In this document: positions 8,964-18,442 of the stretch, one piece after another
Layout of the letters: each line of letters starts with the position of its first letter
How positions within the stretch are numbered: position 1 is the first letter of the stretch
DNA from: JBKBUF01 sp046290815
GTDB taxonomy: Bacteria > Bacteroidota > Bacteroidia > Cytophagales > Cytophagaceae
DNA length: 29,143 nucleotides
Assembly (NCBI GenBank): GCA_046290815.1
Contig: JBKBUF010000041.1
Location: 1-29,143, forward strand
Reading direction: 5' to 3'
Notes under the pieces: model-generated
The model's input: only the letters and a program-made list of their open reading frames with translations
What the model was told of the DNA's origin: nothing
The model's database searches: none
Made by a program: the position numbers and the translations under genes

Positions 8964-10082
8964 ATGAATCAGGCAAACATATATGAGGTTGCCATTGGAT
9001 TAATTCCGGGTATTGGAAATTATCTTACCAGGCAGCTAATAAGTTATTGCGGATCTGCAGAACAGGTATTTAGAGAAAATAAGGGTAAGCTTAAAAAGAT
9101 ACCGGGCATTGGAATAAATCTGGCAGAATCCATCATCAACCAGAACATACTGGGAAGTGCAGAAAAAGAAATAAAGCTGGCGGAAAAGAATAAAACTCAG
9201 CTGATTTTTTATACCCACAAAGATTATCCGGAAAGGTTAAGACAAATACCTGATGCCCCTGCGCTTCTTTACTACAAAGGAAACCATGATCTGAACCCGT
9301 CAAGAGCTGTTGCTATTGTGGGAACAAGAAAAGCCACCAATTACGGTAAACAAGCTGTAGAGATGCTTGTGGAAGAATGCAAAAAATTGAATGCCATTGT
9401 CATAAGCGGCCTTGCTTATGGAATTGATATTTCAGCCCATAAAGCCTGCCTACAGCAAAAAATAAGTACAATAGGTGTTATGGCCAATGGAATGAACCAT
9501 ATATATCCTACTGTGCACAAGGAAACGGCTTTTAAAATGACTGAAGCCGGAGGTATACTCACCGAATATTCTTTCGATATGAAAGCAGATACGCCATTTT
9601 TTCCTGCAAGAAACAGGATAATTGCCGGGCTATCTGATGCAGTGATTGTTGTTGAGGCTGCAGAAAAAGGTGGAGCTTTAATTACGGCAGAGATTGCTAA
9701 TGGCTATAACAGGGAAGTATTTGCGGTACCGGGAAACATCGATCAGGAATACTCCAAAGGTTGTAATAAACTGATAAGAGAACACAAAGCCACCATACTC
9801 TCTTCCCCGACTGATCTGGCATTGATAATGAACTGGTCTGCCGACGGAAATCAATCAGTAAAAAAGGATGATAAACTACCCAAAAGACTTCCGGATCTTA
9901 ATGCATATAGTACAGAAGAAGCAACGGTGATTCAATCTTTATTTGAGAGTGAAGGGATATTAATTGATGATTTGAGCTGGAAATCTCAATTGCCATTAAA
10001 TAAACTTGCATCTATTTTATTGAAACTTGAGTTTGAAGGCATGGTAAAATCTTTGCCGGGAAAAAAATATAAGTTAAATTAG
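8964..10082 (+). CDS. dprA: DNA processing protein DprA
   Basis: DprA (Smf) protects incoming single-stranded DNA and loads RecA during natural transformation. The 372-residue protein has an N-terminal helix-hairpin-helix region with two GIG turns (IPGIGNY and IPGIGINL, residues 14-55). The central Rossmann-like core carries VAIVGTRKATNYG (about 116-128) and VISGLAYGIDISAHKACL. A C-terminal winged-helix (DML1-like) domain occupies about 305-372. All core motifs are intact. It starts at the ATG at 8964 and is followed 16 bp later by the J-domain gene. Its presence implies, but does not prove, competence; no other com genes are in the window. Confidence 0.96.
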   Translation: MNQANIYEVAIGLIPGIGNYLTRQLISYCGSAEQVFRENKGKLKKIPGIGINLAESIINQNILGSAEKEIKLAEKNKTQLIFYTHKDYPERLRQIPDAPALLYYKGNHDLNPSRAVAIVGTRKATNYGKQAVEMLVEECKKLNAIVISGLAYGIDISAHKACLQQKISTIGVMANGMNHIYPTVHKETAFKMTEAGGILTEYSFDMKADTPFFPARNRIIAGLSDAVIVVEAAEKGGALITAEIANGYNREVFAVPGNIDQEYSKGCNKLIREHKATILSSPTDLALIMNWSADGNQSVKKDDKLPKRLPDLNAYSTEEATVIQSLFESEGILIDDLSWKSQLPLNKLASILLKLEFEGMVKSLPGKKYKLN

Positions 10083-10098
10083 GCATCACATTTTATGT

Positions 10099-11175
10099 AT
10101 GCCCTTTACTTTATACCAGATTTTAGGAGTACATTCTACTGCCACTGCAGAAGAAATTAAAGCGGCATATAAAAAACTTGCAAAGCAATTTCATCCGGAC
10201 AAGCACCAGGGAAGTCTTTTTCATGAGGAGCAATTCAAGGCAATAAATCAGGCTTACCAGACACTTTCCGATCCGGAAAAAAGAAAAAGATACGATCTGA
10301 TTTTATCATATAATATCAACTACAACAAGGCCACACCTCCTGAAAGAAAAAGAAAAAATCGCTCAGAAGCTTCAAGCCAATACAGGAGGGCACAACCACC
10401 AATACCTGATTTTAAATTCAGTAAATCTGATATAAAAGGATACGCAATAGCTGCAGGATTATTTGTTGTTTTTGTAATAGCTATAACTTCATTCTATTTC
10501 TACATGAATAATAGAATGGCGATACAAGCCTATGAAGAAGGAATACAATTAGAAAATAAAGGAATGGATGAGGATGCCTTGGAAAAATATTTTAATGCGC
10601 TCGAATATAAAGAGGAATTTGTACCAGCCTATATCAGATCAGCACAAATTTATATCAGACATAGTGATTTCAGAAGCGCTTTGTATTTTCTTAACCGGGC
10701 AGATTACTTTTCAGAATATAAAAACTGGGAAATAAAATATCTCAAAGCTAAGGCATTCATGAAAACAAAAAATTATTCCGTTGCAGCGGAGGTATTCAGC
10801 CAAACCCTGGCACTGAACCCGTCATGTGATAGTGCCTATTTATTTCGGGGTGACATTTATAACTTTTATACCTACCAACCTGCACTTGCTTATAAAGATT
10901 ATAATAGTTTTTTACAGGCGCAGCCTGATTCTCCTCAAGCCAGGTTTGGCAAATCATTGGCCTTATACAATAAGGCTGAATTTGAAAAAGCGCTTATGTC
11001 CTACGATTCCCTTATTCAAAGGTATCCTGAAGAAGGAAAGTATTACTATTACCGTGCAGTTAATAAACTAGCCCTTAAAGATACCAGTGAAGCATGTATT
11101 GATTTTAAGATCTCAGAAAGCCTTGGATTTGAAAAAGCACAAAAAACTACAAGATTTTGTAAACCAAAGAATTAG
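10099..11175 (+). CDS. J-domain / transmembrane / TPR-repeat protein
   Basis: This is a 358-residue membrane protein with a DnaJ domain at residues 1-67, including the Hsp70-stimulating HPD motif at 32-34. A basic linker follows (RKRKNRSEASSQYRR, about 83-97), then one transmembrane helix (about 113-135), then TPR-like repeats to the C-terminus (about 140-350). The positive charges before the helix place the J-domain in the cytoplasm and the TPRs outside by the positive-inside rule. It lacks the Gly/Phe and zinc-finger regions of true DnaJ, so it is a specialised co-chaperone and not dnaJ itself. The gene lies 16 bp behind dprA and is likely co-transcribed. The client is unknown. Confidence 0.85.
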   Translation: MPFTLYQILGVHSTATAEEIKAAYKKLAKQFHPDKHQGSLFHEEQFKAINQAYQTLSDPEKRKRYDLILSYNINYNKATPPERKRKNRSEASSQYRRAQPPIPDFKFSKSDIKGYAIAAGLFVVFVIAITSFYFYMNNRMAIQAYEEGIQLENKGMDEDALEKYFNALEYKEEFVPAYIRSAQIYIRHSDFRSALYFLNRADYFSEYKNWEIKYLKAKAFMKTKNYSVAAEVFSQTLALNPSCDSAYLFRGDIYNFYTYQPALAYKDYNSFLQAQPDSPQARFGKSLALYNKAEFEKALMSYDSLIQRYPEEGKYYYYRAVNKLALKDTSEACIDFKISESLGFEKAQKTTRFCKPKN

Positions 11176-11318
11176 AACAAATAATCCCACTACCCTTAAA
11201 CAAAATATCATTTTTTCAATTTTAATTACATCCTAAACACTACAATCCCATTTTATTCTGTCATTAAAAAAAGAATTTCTTAAATTGACTGTTCATTTTT
11301 AATTAATATACAGTATTC

Positions 11319-14300
11319 ATGGTAAATAAATTTTTACAGCTTTTTCCTATAGTATTTTTAATTGTAATTTCTTCATTGCAATTACAGGGACAGGATTTTA
11401 AACACCAATCACCTGAGGTTCCATATAGAAGCATTGAGAATCCGCACTATTGGAAAAACAGTAAGCCTTATGAAGGGTACTGGCAACAAGATGTACATTA
11501 TACTATCAAGGCGACACTTGATGATGAAAAACATGTCGTAGATGCCGATTATTACAGGCTTGTATATTACAACAATTCACCTTTTGTATTGAATGAACTA
11601 TTCTTTCATTTACACAACAATGCATTCACTCCGGGTTCATATTACCATGCACTGAATTTAGCCAATGATATAAAAGTTACCTTCGGTCCAAATGAAAAAG
11701 CAGGCCTTGGTACTGTATGCGACAGTTTAAGGGTAAACGGAGAAGCGGTGAAGTCTGAAGTGGACAATACCATAATGAAAGTTATTCTCAATACTCCGCT
11801 TAAATCAGGCGACAGTCTGGTGGTGACGATGAAATTCAAAACTTATTTTGATCCGGCAGGAAGCTTGAGAAGAAGAATGAAAGTATTTGAATCACATGGA
11901 TACAAACATTATGATGGCGTACACTGGTATCCGGCTGTAACTGTGTATGACCATAAATTCGGTTGGGCAACTGATCAGCACCTTGATAAAGAGTTTTATT
12001 CAAACTTCGGGACTTTTGATGTTGAGCTTACTTTTCCTAATGATTACATTTTAGAAGCAACAGGCACATTACAAAACAGGGAAGAAGTATTACCTGATAC
12101 CTTACGTGCAAAAATTGACTTATCTAACTTCAAAAACAAAAAGCTGAATGAGCCACCATCAGTGATTATACCAAGAATTTCCGGAGCTACCAAAACATGG
12201 AAATACCATGCTAAAAATGTACACAACTTTGCCTTCACTGCAGATCCGATGTACAGAATTGGGGAACTGGAATGGAACGGAATAAAAATTGTCACCATTG
12301 CGCAGGAACCAAATGCTGCAGGATGGCAGATGTCAGGATGGTTTACTGCTAATGTTATAAGAATATATTCCAGGGATTTTACCATGTATGACTGGCCTAA
12401 GATAGTTGTGGCAGATGCACGCGATGGTATGGAATACCCTATGCTTACGCTCGATGGAGGCACATATCCCGGACATCAGAGCTTACTTGCCCATGAAGTT
12501 GGTCACATGTGGTTCTATGGAATGGTGGCCAATAACGAAACTTACAGGGCATTTCTTGATGAAGGCTTTACTCAGTTTCTGACCGTTTGGTCTATGGACA
12601 GAATTGTAGGAGAAAGAAGAGCAAGAATAGGTAAAAACAATTACATCACCAGACACCTTGATTCCAGTGTAACACGATTTGAAAGCCTTTACTATCCATA
12701 CATAAACCATGTAGTAGAAAACTATGATGAAAGAATAAACAGACACTCATCCGATTTCCACGGCGCTATAAGACATGGAGGAAATTATGGTCTGGTTTAT
12801 TACAAGGCAGGTACCATGCTTTACAATTTAAGATATGTTCTTGGTGATGAATTATTCCTAAAAGCCATGCAGCATTATGTAAGGAAATGGAAGTTTTGCC
12901 ACCCTTATCCGGAAGATTTCAGACAGGCAATTATTGAATCCACACAGGCGGATCTTAACTGGTTTTTTGATCAGTGGATGGAGAGCACCAAATACATCGA
13001 CTATGCTGTTACGGACGTGGAAAGAACAGCCAATCCTGAGGAATACAGAATAACCTTCCGAAGAAAAGGAGAAATGCAAATGCCGGTTGACTTTACCGTC
13101 ACTACCGAAACAGGAGCCAAATACAATTACCATATACCGAATACATGGTTTGTAAAAAAGACTGAAGCAACGGTTTTATCCAAATGGTATGGCTGGGGAA
13201 TATTGGTACCAGAATATGTTGCAACGGTTAAGATACCGGGAAGAATCCAATCAGTTGAAATAGATCCTGAAAGATATCTGGCAGACATAGACCTTACCAA
13301 CAACGTAATCGGAGATGGTGGTATAAGAGAACTGCAGTTTGATCATAAGGTGCCGAATATGCAGCAATGGACGAAACAAAGAAATTTCTGGAGGCCTGCG
13401 CTATGGTACAATGCTTTTGACGGAGCACAGGTGGGCATTAATGTTAAAGGCAGTTACTTTGGAAAATATAATTACAATTCCACCTTATGGTTCAACACCG
13501 GTCTTGGTCAACAGGATTTTGAATCAAGATCAGGTTTAAAACATCAATATGTAGGATTTGAGGCAAATTACAGAAGGAATCTTGCCAGAATGTGGAAGGG
13601 GCTTGCATTTACTTCCAATGCATTTTACAACGTCGGGCTTACAAATCTGATAGCAGGTTTTGAAAAAACCATCAGAGAACCGGATCAGCGCACTGCAGAA
13701 TACTCAAGATTTTTCTTCAACTTTCGTTATTTGATTACCAATGAAAACTTCCATATGTACAGGCTTTATCCCAACAATTGGGGAAGATTTGAAGGAGATA
13801 ACACTCCGGGGCTTGTAAATGGAATGATTAATTTGGGATATTTCAGGTATTACACCTATCAGAGAGGTAATGGAGATTTCACCATTTCAGGAAGAGTCCC
13901 CTCCTTTCGCTCTGATTACAATTACTCATTTCTGAATTTAAATTCTGTAAACAGATTTAATATTTCCAGCTTTGAAATTAAAACTCGTGTATTCGGACAA
14001 CTTGGTATAGGAAATATGCCTCTTGAATCTTCTTTGTACCTGGCAGGAGCAAGTCCGGAAACCTACATCGACAACCGTTTCACTCAAGCCAGAGGAGTTG
14101 TTCCGAATCAGTGGCTTGGATATGGCATAGATGCTAATCATTTTCACATGGGAGGCGGATTAAACCTGAGAGGATACTCCGGTTATCTTGTTCCTGAAGT
14201 GGCAAGTTACAATGGACAGGATACAGTGTTTTTTGCTCACTACGGAAATTCAGGAGCCAGCTTCAATGCAGAAATTGACTTTGACAAGTTTATAAAAATA

Positions 14301-14570
14301 CCTGCGAAAGGAATAACCCGAAACCTGCATTTTGATACTTACCTGTTTGCAGATATCGGAATATTGAATTACAGAAGAGGAAATGAATATAACTGGGGAT
14401 CTTTAAGGATGGATGCGGGTATAGGAACTGCACTGACAATAAAGTTTTCTCCTTACGATATCAAACCTATTACCATCAGGTTTGATATGCCATTGTTCCT
14501 GAACACTCCACCTGCTGTTTCTGATTATCTGGCAGTGAGGTATGTGGTAGGGATCAACAGAGCATTTTAG
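11319..14570 (+). CDS. M1-family metallopeptidase fused to an outer-membrane beta-barrel-like domain
   Basis: The 1083-residue exported protein begins with a signal peptide (about 1-24). The N-terminal half (about 50-620) is an M1 gluzincin peptidase: HEVGH at 392-396, the third zinc ligand E415 spaced HExxH-X18-E, and GMEYP at 370-374 in place of the GAMEN exopeptidase motif. The zinc site is complete, so an active aminopeptidase is expected. The remaining part (about 690-1083) is rich in alternating aromatic strands, has an RGY motif at 951-953 within LNLRGYSGY, and ends in Phe after a strand of the form RYVVGINRAF. Those features resemble the L6 loop and terminal strand of Omp85-type barrels. 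It precedes the TonB-receptor gene by 20 bp. That the peptidase is displayed at the outer membrane is my inference. Confidence 0.85.
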   Translation: MVNKFLQLFPIVFLIVISSLQLQGQDFKHQSPEVPYRSIENPHYWKNSKPYEGYWQQDVHYTIKATLDDEKHVVDADYYRLVYYNNSPFVLNELFFHLHNNAFTPGSYYHALNLANDIKVTFGPNEKAGLGTVCDSLRVNGEAVKSEVDNTIMKVILNTPLKSGDSLVVTMKFKTYFDPAGSLRRRMKVFESHGYKHYDGVHWYPAVTVYDHKFGWATDQHLDKEFYSNFGTFDVELTFPNDYILEATGTLQNREEVLPDTLRAKIDLSNFKNKKLNEPPSVIIPRISGATKTWKYHAKNVHNFAFTADPMYRIGELEWNGIKIVTIAQEPNAAGWQMSGWFTANVIRIYSRDFTMYDWPKIVVADARDGMEYPMLTLDGGTYPGHQSLLAHEVGHMWFYGMVANNETYRAFLDEGFTQFLTVWSMDRIVGERRARIGKNNYITRHLDSSVTRFESLYYPYINHVVENYDERINRHSSDFHGAIRHGGNYGLVYYKAGTMLYNLRYVLGDELFLKAMQHYVRKWKFCHPYPEDFRQAIIESTQADLNWFFDQWMESTKYIDYAVTDVERTANPEEYRITFRRKGEMQMPVDFTVTTETGAKYNYHIPNTWFVKKTEATVLSKWYGWGILVPEYVATVKIPGRIQSVEIDPERYLADIDLTNNVIGDGGIRELQFDHKVPNMQQWTKQRNFWRPALWYNAFDGAQVGINVKGSYFGKYNYNSTLWFNTGLGQQDFESRSGLKHQYVGFEANYRRNLARMWKGLAFTSNAFYNVGLTNLIAGFEKTIREPDQRTAEYSRFFFNFRYLITNENFHMYRLYPNNWGRFEGDNTPGLVNGMINLGYFRYYTYQRGNGDFTISGRVPSFRSDYNYSFLNLNSVNRFNISSFEIKTRVFGQLGIGNMPLESSLYLAGASPETYIDNRFTQARGVVPNQWLGYGIDANHFHMGGGLNLRGYSGYLVPEVASYNGQDTVFFAHYGNSGASFNAEIDFDKFIKIPAKGITRNLHFDTYLFADIGILNYRRGNEYNWGSLRMDAGIGTALTIKFSPYDIKPITIRFDMPLFLNTPPAVSDYLAVRYVVGINRAF

Positions 14571-14590
14571 AAATGCTAAATTAATTATGA

Positions 14591-16897
14591 ATGGGTAAAA
14601 GGGTATTGACATGTTTTTTTATAATGGTTTTGTGCATGATGCAGCAAGTCTACGCACAAAGCAATTATGTCATTACCGGTAAGGTTGTAGATCAGGAAAG
14701 CAATGAAGAACTACCCGGAACCATAGTGTCAGTCCCCTATCTTAAAATCGGCACCGCAACAGATATTGAAGGAAACTTTAACTTACAGGTAAATACTGAT
14801 ACTATAACTCTCCTCATTGAAAATATAGGTTATAAAAAACAGTCGCTTAAATTAAATTCCGCCCAATACCAGAATATTAAAATCAAACTGCAACAGGATA
14901 TAAAGGAAGTTCAGGAGGTAATTGTATATGGTGATCCTGTTACAGAAAAAATTAATACCACCCAAATGGGAAAGGTTACCATCACCTCTAAAGAGATTAA
15001 AGATATACCTGTAATATTCGGAGAGCCGGATATATTAAAAGCCATACAACTCAAGCCGGGAGTTCAGTCCGGCGGAGAAGGCCAGACAGGATTGTATGTA
15101 AGAGGCGGAGGCCCTGACCAGAATTTATTTCTGATGGATGATGCCATAGTATACAATCCTGCTCACCTATTCGGACTATTCAGCATATTCAATACAGATG
15201 CAGTGAGATCTATTGATTTGTATAAAGGTGACTTCCCTGCTGAATATGGCGGACGGCTGTCCTCAGTTGTAGATATAAAACCAATGGATGGAAACAATGA
15301 TAAAATTACAGCAAGAGGTGGTCTAGGACTAATAGCATCCAGACTTACTATAGACGGTCCTGTTAAAAAAGATAAATCAACTTTCCTTATCGGAGGAAGA
15401 AGAACATATTTTGATGTGTTCACAGCCCAACTCAACCGTTGGAATGCAAACAATCCGGACTGGGAACCAATACCAAAGTACAACTTCTATGATCTGAATG
15501 GCAGATTTACCTATAACTTCAGCAAAAGAAGCAGAGTAACATATACAGGTTATTATGGTCGAGACAGATTTGGCTTTGAAACAGAGAGTATAAATTTCAG
15601 GTTCAACTGGGGAAACCTGGTTAACTCATTGAAATGGCACTATGATATCTCCGAAAATCTAACCAGCACTTCCAGTATTTCATTCTCTGAATACAGATAT
15701 GTAATTAAAAACAGCTTCCGGGATTTTACATTAAGTCTTGGATCTATAGTCTCGGACTATACTGCACGTACAGACTTTTTCTATACACCTAGCAGAAAAC
15801 ATCACATAAAATTCGGAGGCCTTGCTACCTATCATACTTATGTGATAGGAAGGTTATCCGGAGGAAACAGCGAAGGGACGGTAAGACTGGGTGCAGGACA
15901 AACCTATGATGCTTCTGAAGCAGGTATCTACATATCTGACGAATATGATATCAATGTTAGGTGGAAAGCTAATATGGGATTAAGACTTACAGGATTTTTT
16001 AATGATAAAAACAATTTTACCGGGCTTGAGCCCCGATTATCAATTAGATACCTGCTAAATGAAAGAACATCATTAAAGGCAAGTTATGCCAGAATGTTCC
16101 AGTATGTTCATTTGGTATCCAACTCCGGAGCCTCCCTCCCTACTGATATCTGGTTCCCTTCCGGAAATGTAGTAAAACCACAAAAGAGTGATCAGGTGGC
16201 AGGAGGAATTTCCATTGCTTTATTTAAGGACAAAATATTCTTGACCGATGAAGTTTATTATAAAGAAATGAGGAACATCACTGATTTCAGAGAAGGTGCG
16301 AGAATTTTTGCCAATGATCAACTGGAACATGAATTCATTCTCGGAAGAGGCTGGGCTTACGGAAATGAGATTTATATTGAAAAGAAACACGGAAAAACCA
16401 CAGGGTGGATAGGTTATACTTTGTCCTGGTCCTGGAGGAGATTTGATGAAATAAATTATGGAAGAAGATTTCCTGCGAGATACGACAGACGTCATGATAT
16501 TTCCACCGTTGTAATCCATCGGCTTACTGACAGATTAAAAATTACCGGTGCATGGATATATGGGACAGGCAATGCAATTACTTTACCAATCGGAAGAATA
16601 GTAATTCAGGACGTGCCCGGAGCAACTCCTATGTTTGCCCCTGATTATACAGAACGTAATAGTTTCCGTATGCCTGCTTATCACAGAATGGATTTAGGTT
16701 TGGTTTATCAATTCAAACCCAAAAGAGGAGAATCTGATCTTACTTTAAGTATCTATAATGTTTACAACAGGAGAAATGCATACTTCATCTATTTTGCTCA
16801 GGTGAAAAATGAAGACGATGTTACAGTAGGTTTTCAGGCTAAGCAGGTTTCATTGTTTCCTATTATTCCAAGTCTAACCTATAACTTTAAGTTCTGA
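14591..16897 (+). CDS. TonB-dependent outer-membrane receptor with carboxypeptidase-D-like N-domain
   Basis: This 768-residue protein carries out TonB/proton-motive-force-driven uptake across the outer membrane. A signal peptide covers residues 1-22 (cleavage after VYA). The carboxypeptidase-regulatory-like beta-sandwich runs from about 26 to 105 (VITGKVVDQ, then GTIVSV and DIEGNFNL). The plug domain (about 115-235) includes LYVRGGGPDQNLFLMDD. The barrel fills the rest and ends in the aromatic residue of LTYNFKF. The start at ATG 14591 is fixed because an overlapping ATG at 14587 runs into a stop at once. It is 20 bp behind the M1 peptidase gene and overlaps the DUF4249 gene by 1 bp (TGATG). 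The substrate cannot be read; peptides or a metal complex are possibilities. Confidence 0.93.
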   Translation: MGKRVLTCFFIMVLCMMQQVYAQSNYVITGKVVDQESNEELPGTIVSVPYLKIGTATDIEGNFNLQVNTDTITLLIENIGYKKQSLKLNSAQYQNIKIKLQQDIKEVQEVIVYGDPVTEKINTTQMGKVTITSKEIKDIPVIFGEPDILKAIQLKPGVQSGGEGQTGLYVRGGGPDQNLFLMDDAIVYNPAHLFGLFSIFNTDAVRSIDLYKGDFPAEYGGRLSSVVDIKPMDGNNDKITARGGLGLIASRLTIDGPVKKDKSTFLIGGRRTYFDVFTAQLNRWNANNPDWEPIPKYNFYDLNGRFTYNFSKRSRVTYTGYYGRDRFGFETESINFRFNWGNLVNSLKWHYDISENLTSTSSISFSEYRYVIKNSFRDFTLSLGSIVSDYTARTDFFYTPSRKHHIKFGGLATYHTYVIGRLSGGNSEGTVRLGAGQTYDASEAGIYISDEYDINVRWKANMGLRLTGFFNDKNNFTGLEPRLSIRYLLNERTSLKASYARMFQYVHLVSNSGASLPTDIWFPSGNVVKPQKSDQVAGGISIALFKDKIFLTDEVYYKEMRNITDFREGARIFANDQLEHEFILGRGWAYGNEIYIEKKHGKTTGWIGYTLSWSWRRFDEINYGRRFPARYDRRHDISTVVIHRLTDRLKITGAWIYGTGNAITLPIGRIVIQDVPGATPMFAPDYTERNSFRMPAYHRMDLGLVYQFKPKRGESDLTLSIYNVYNRRNAYFIYFAQVKNEDDVTVGFQAKQVSLFPIIPSLTYNFKF

Positions 16898-17709
16898 TGA
16901 AAAGGATTGGTCTGTTTTTAGGAATTACATTTTGTTTGTTGTGCTGCAACAGCAGAAAGAATATTGATGTGGTACTTCCGGCTTATGATAAGAAACTTGT
17001 AGTGGAATGTTATTTGGAACCTGGCCATCCTTATCAGTTATTACTTACTGAAAGTGTAAGTTATTTCTCTGCACCTGAAGTGCCCCGAGTGGATGAAGCA
17101 ATAATAACCATTACTCACAAAGGTAAGACTGATACATTAAAATTCGTACAGATTGTAGCAGACACTGTCAGAAACATGTTTTATAATTACATGGCTGACT
17201 CCTCTATTATAGTTCCTCATAATGACTTCGAGCCATTTTTCCTTTATGTTTTTGATAAAAGGACAAACAGAACCTTAACATCATCTACAGTATTACCAAA
17301 ATTTGTTAAAATTGACACCTTGGAATTGAAGTTTAACAATGAGCCTAAAGCTGCCTCAATCATAAAATTTCAAGAAGATCAGACCAGGCAGAACTTTTAC
17401 AGGTATATCATTACTATAGATCATCCGGCAGGAAATAAAAGGGTCGATTTTATTCTGACAGATGAGTTATATAAAACTGAAACAGCCGCTATGGGCACCA
17501 ATTACTGGTTTGAATCAGGAACCCCCTTGTATGTTTCCTTTTATCATTTGACAAGAGAACATTACGATTTCATTACTTCTGTCAAAAATGCCCAGGAGGC
17601 GAACTCGAGTCCATTTGCTCAACCGGCTTCCATTAAATCAAATGTGGCAGGGGGATTAGGAATATTTACGGGAGTTGCAGTTGACAAAAAAGTTATTACC
17701 GTACCATAA
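16897..17709 (+). CDS. DUF4249-type lipoprotein, partner of the TonB receptor
   Basis: The 270-residue lipoprotein has a short signal ending in the Cys pair of CLLCCNSRK (C17 is the likely lipidated residue). A beta-rich body follows, with a strand near the start of the form KKLVVECYLEPG, typical of DUF4249 proteins. In Bacteroidota these are regularly encoded directly after a TonB-dependent receptor, as here; the 1-bp stop/start overlap argues for translational coupling. By analogy with other receptor/lipoprotein pairs it may cap the receptor or bind its ligand at the surface. No biochemical function is established for the family. It is somewhat short for the family, but the sequence runs cleanly to its stop. 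Confidence 0.8.
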   Translation: MKRIGLFLGITFCLLCCNSRKNIDVVLPAYDKKLVVECYLEPGHPYQLLLTESVSYFSAPEVPRVDEAIITITHKGKTDTLKFVQIVADTVRNMFYNYMADSSIIVPHNDFEPFFLYVFDKRTNRTLTSSTVLPKFVKIDTLELKFNNEPKAASIIKFQEDQTRQNFYRYIITIDHPAGNKRVDFILTDELYKTETAAMGTNYWFESGTPLYVSFYHLTREHYDFITSVKNAQEANSSPFAQPASIKSNVAGGLGIFTGVAVDKKVITVP

Positions 17710-17720
17710 TTATATTATGG
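17704..17720. terminator. Palindrome spanning two abutting convergent stop codons
   Basis: A perfect 7-bp inverted repeat, CCATAAT - TAT - ATTATGG, contains the TAA of the DUF4249 gene (17707-17709) and the stop of the minus-strand gene (17710-17712). It could act as a weak two-way terminator, but it has few GC pairs and no long T run on either strand. Confidence 0.3.
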
Positions 17721-18441
17721 ATTCAGCTAAAACATCTGCGATATGCATAAATTTCATCTTCATTTTTTTAGCATCGGCAATTCTCTTAAAATGATACAGA
17801 CAGGTAAGATCAGAAGATATTACCGTTTCAATATTTTTATCTATAACCTCCTGAAGTTTCTGATCCGCTAAAGAATCGGAAAGATCTTTATATTCCGCAC
17901 AAAAAGCGCCGCCAAAACCACAACAAGTTTCTTTACTTTCAAATTCCTGAAGTTTTATTCCTTTTACAGACTTCAGCAAATGCAGTGGGCCTTCATCGAT
18001 TCCACATTCCCTTAAAGATTTGCAGCCATGATGGTAAATGGCATTAACAAAATATTCAGAGTTTGGAAAAGCAGATAATTTAAGCACGTCAGTAATGTAC
18101 TCAGTGAACTCGAAGACTCTTTTTCTGGTCACTTTGTAATCCTGGCGATAAGAAGATGTATCAAAAAGCAATTTATATCTGTTCCTTATCATACCCGTAC
18201 ATCCACCGGAAGGTATTATGATAGGCTCCTTGCCATGAAATTCAGAAAGAAACTTTATGCCCAGATCCCTGCTTTCGTCGATAGCTCCGGCATTAAGAAG
18301 AAAAGCTCCGCAACAGGTTTGATCTTTATTATAAGTAACCTTACAGCCCAGGTGTTCCAATACTTTGATCATATTAAATCCTGTCTGAGGATAAAACTGA
18401 TCTATGTAACATGGAATAAATACCTTTACCTGTTTTGACAT
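17710..18441 (-). CDS. Cysteine-rich (CCG-domain) Fe-S oxidoreductase subunit, LutA/YkgE-like
   Basis: The 243-residue cytoplasmic protein contains two tandem CCG domains. The first uses C11, C43-C44 (TCCGAF) and C81; the second uses C140, C173-C174 (TCCGFGG) and C214. The layout matches LutA/YkgE and the C-terminal halves of GlpC and HdrB, which bind iron-sulfur clusters and pass electrons in lactate, glycolate or glycerol-3-phosphate oxidation. No LutB or LutC partner is seen next to it. The gene follows the HMG-CoA lyase gene with one base between, which hints at a role in the same oxidation pathway, but that is inference. A LutA function is therefore only a family-level guess. Confidence 0.85.
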   Translation of the reverse strand: MSKQVKVFIPCYIDQFYPQTGFNMIKVLEHLGCKVTYNKDQTCCGAFLLNAGAIDESRDLGIKFLSEFHGKEPIIIPSGGCTGMIRNRYKLLFDTSSYRQDYKVTRKRVFEFTEYITDVLKLSAFPNSEYFVNAIYHHGCKSLRECGIDEGPLHLLKSVKGIKLQEFESKETCCGFGGAFCAEYKDLSDSLADQKLQEVIDKNIETVISSDLTCLYHFKRIADAKKMKMKFMHIADVLAESII

Positions 18442-18442
18442 A

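Noticed and set aside
12044..12463. 139-codon minus-strand ORF opposite the M1 peptidase
   Set aside because: It is a shadow of the conserved peptidase coding sequence just ahead of the HExxH motif.
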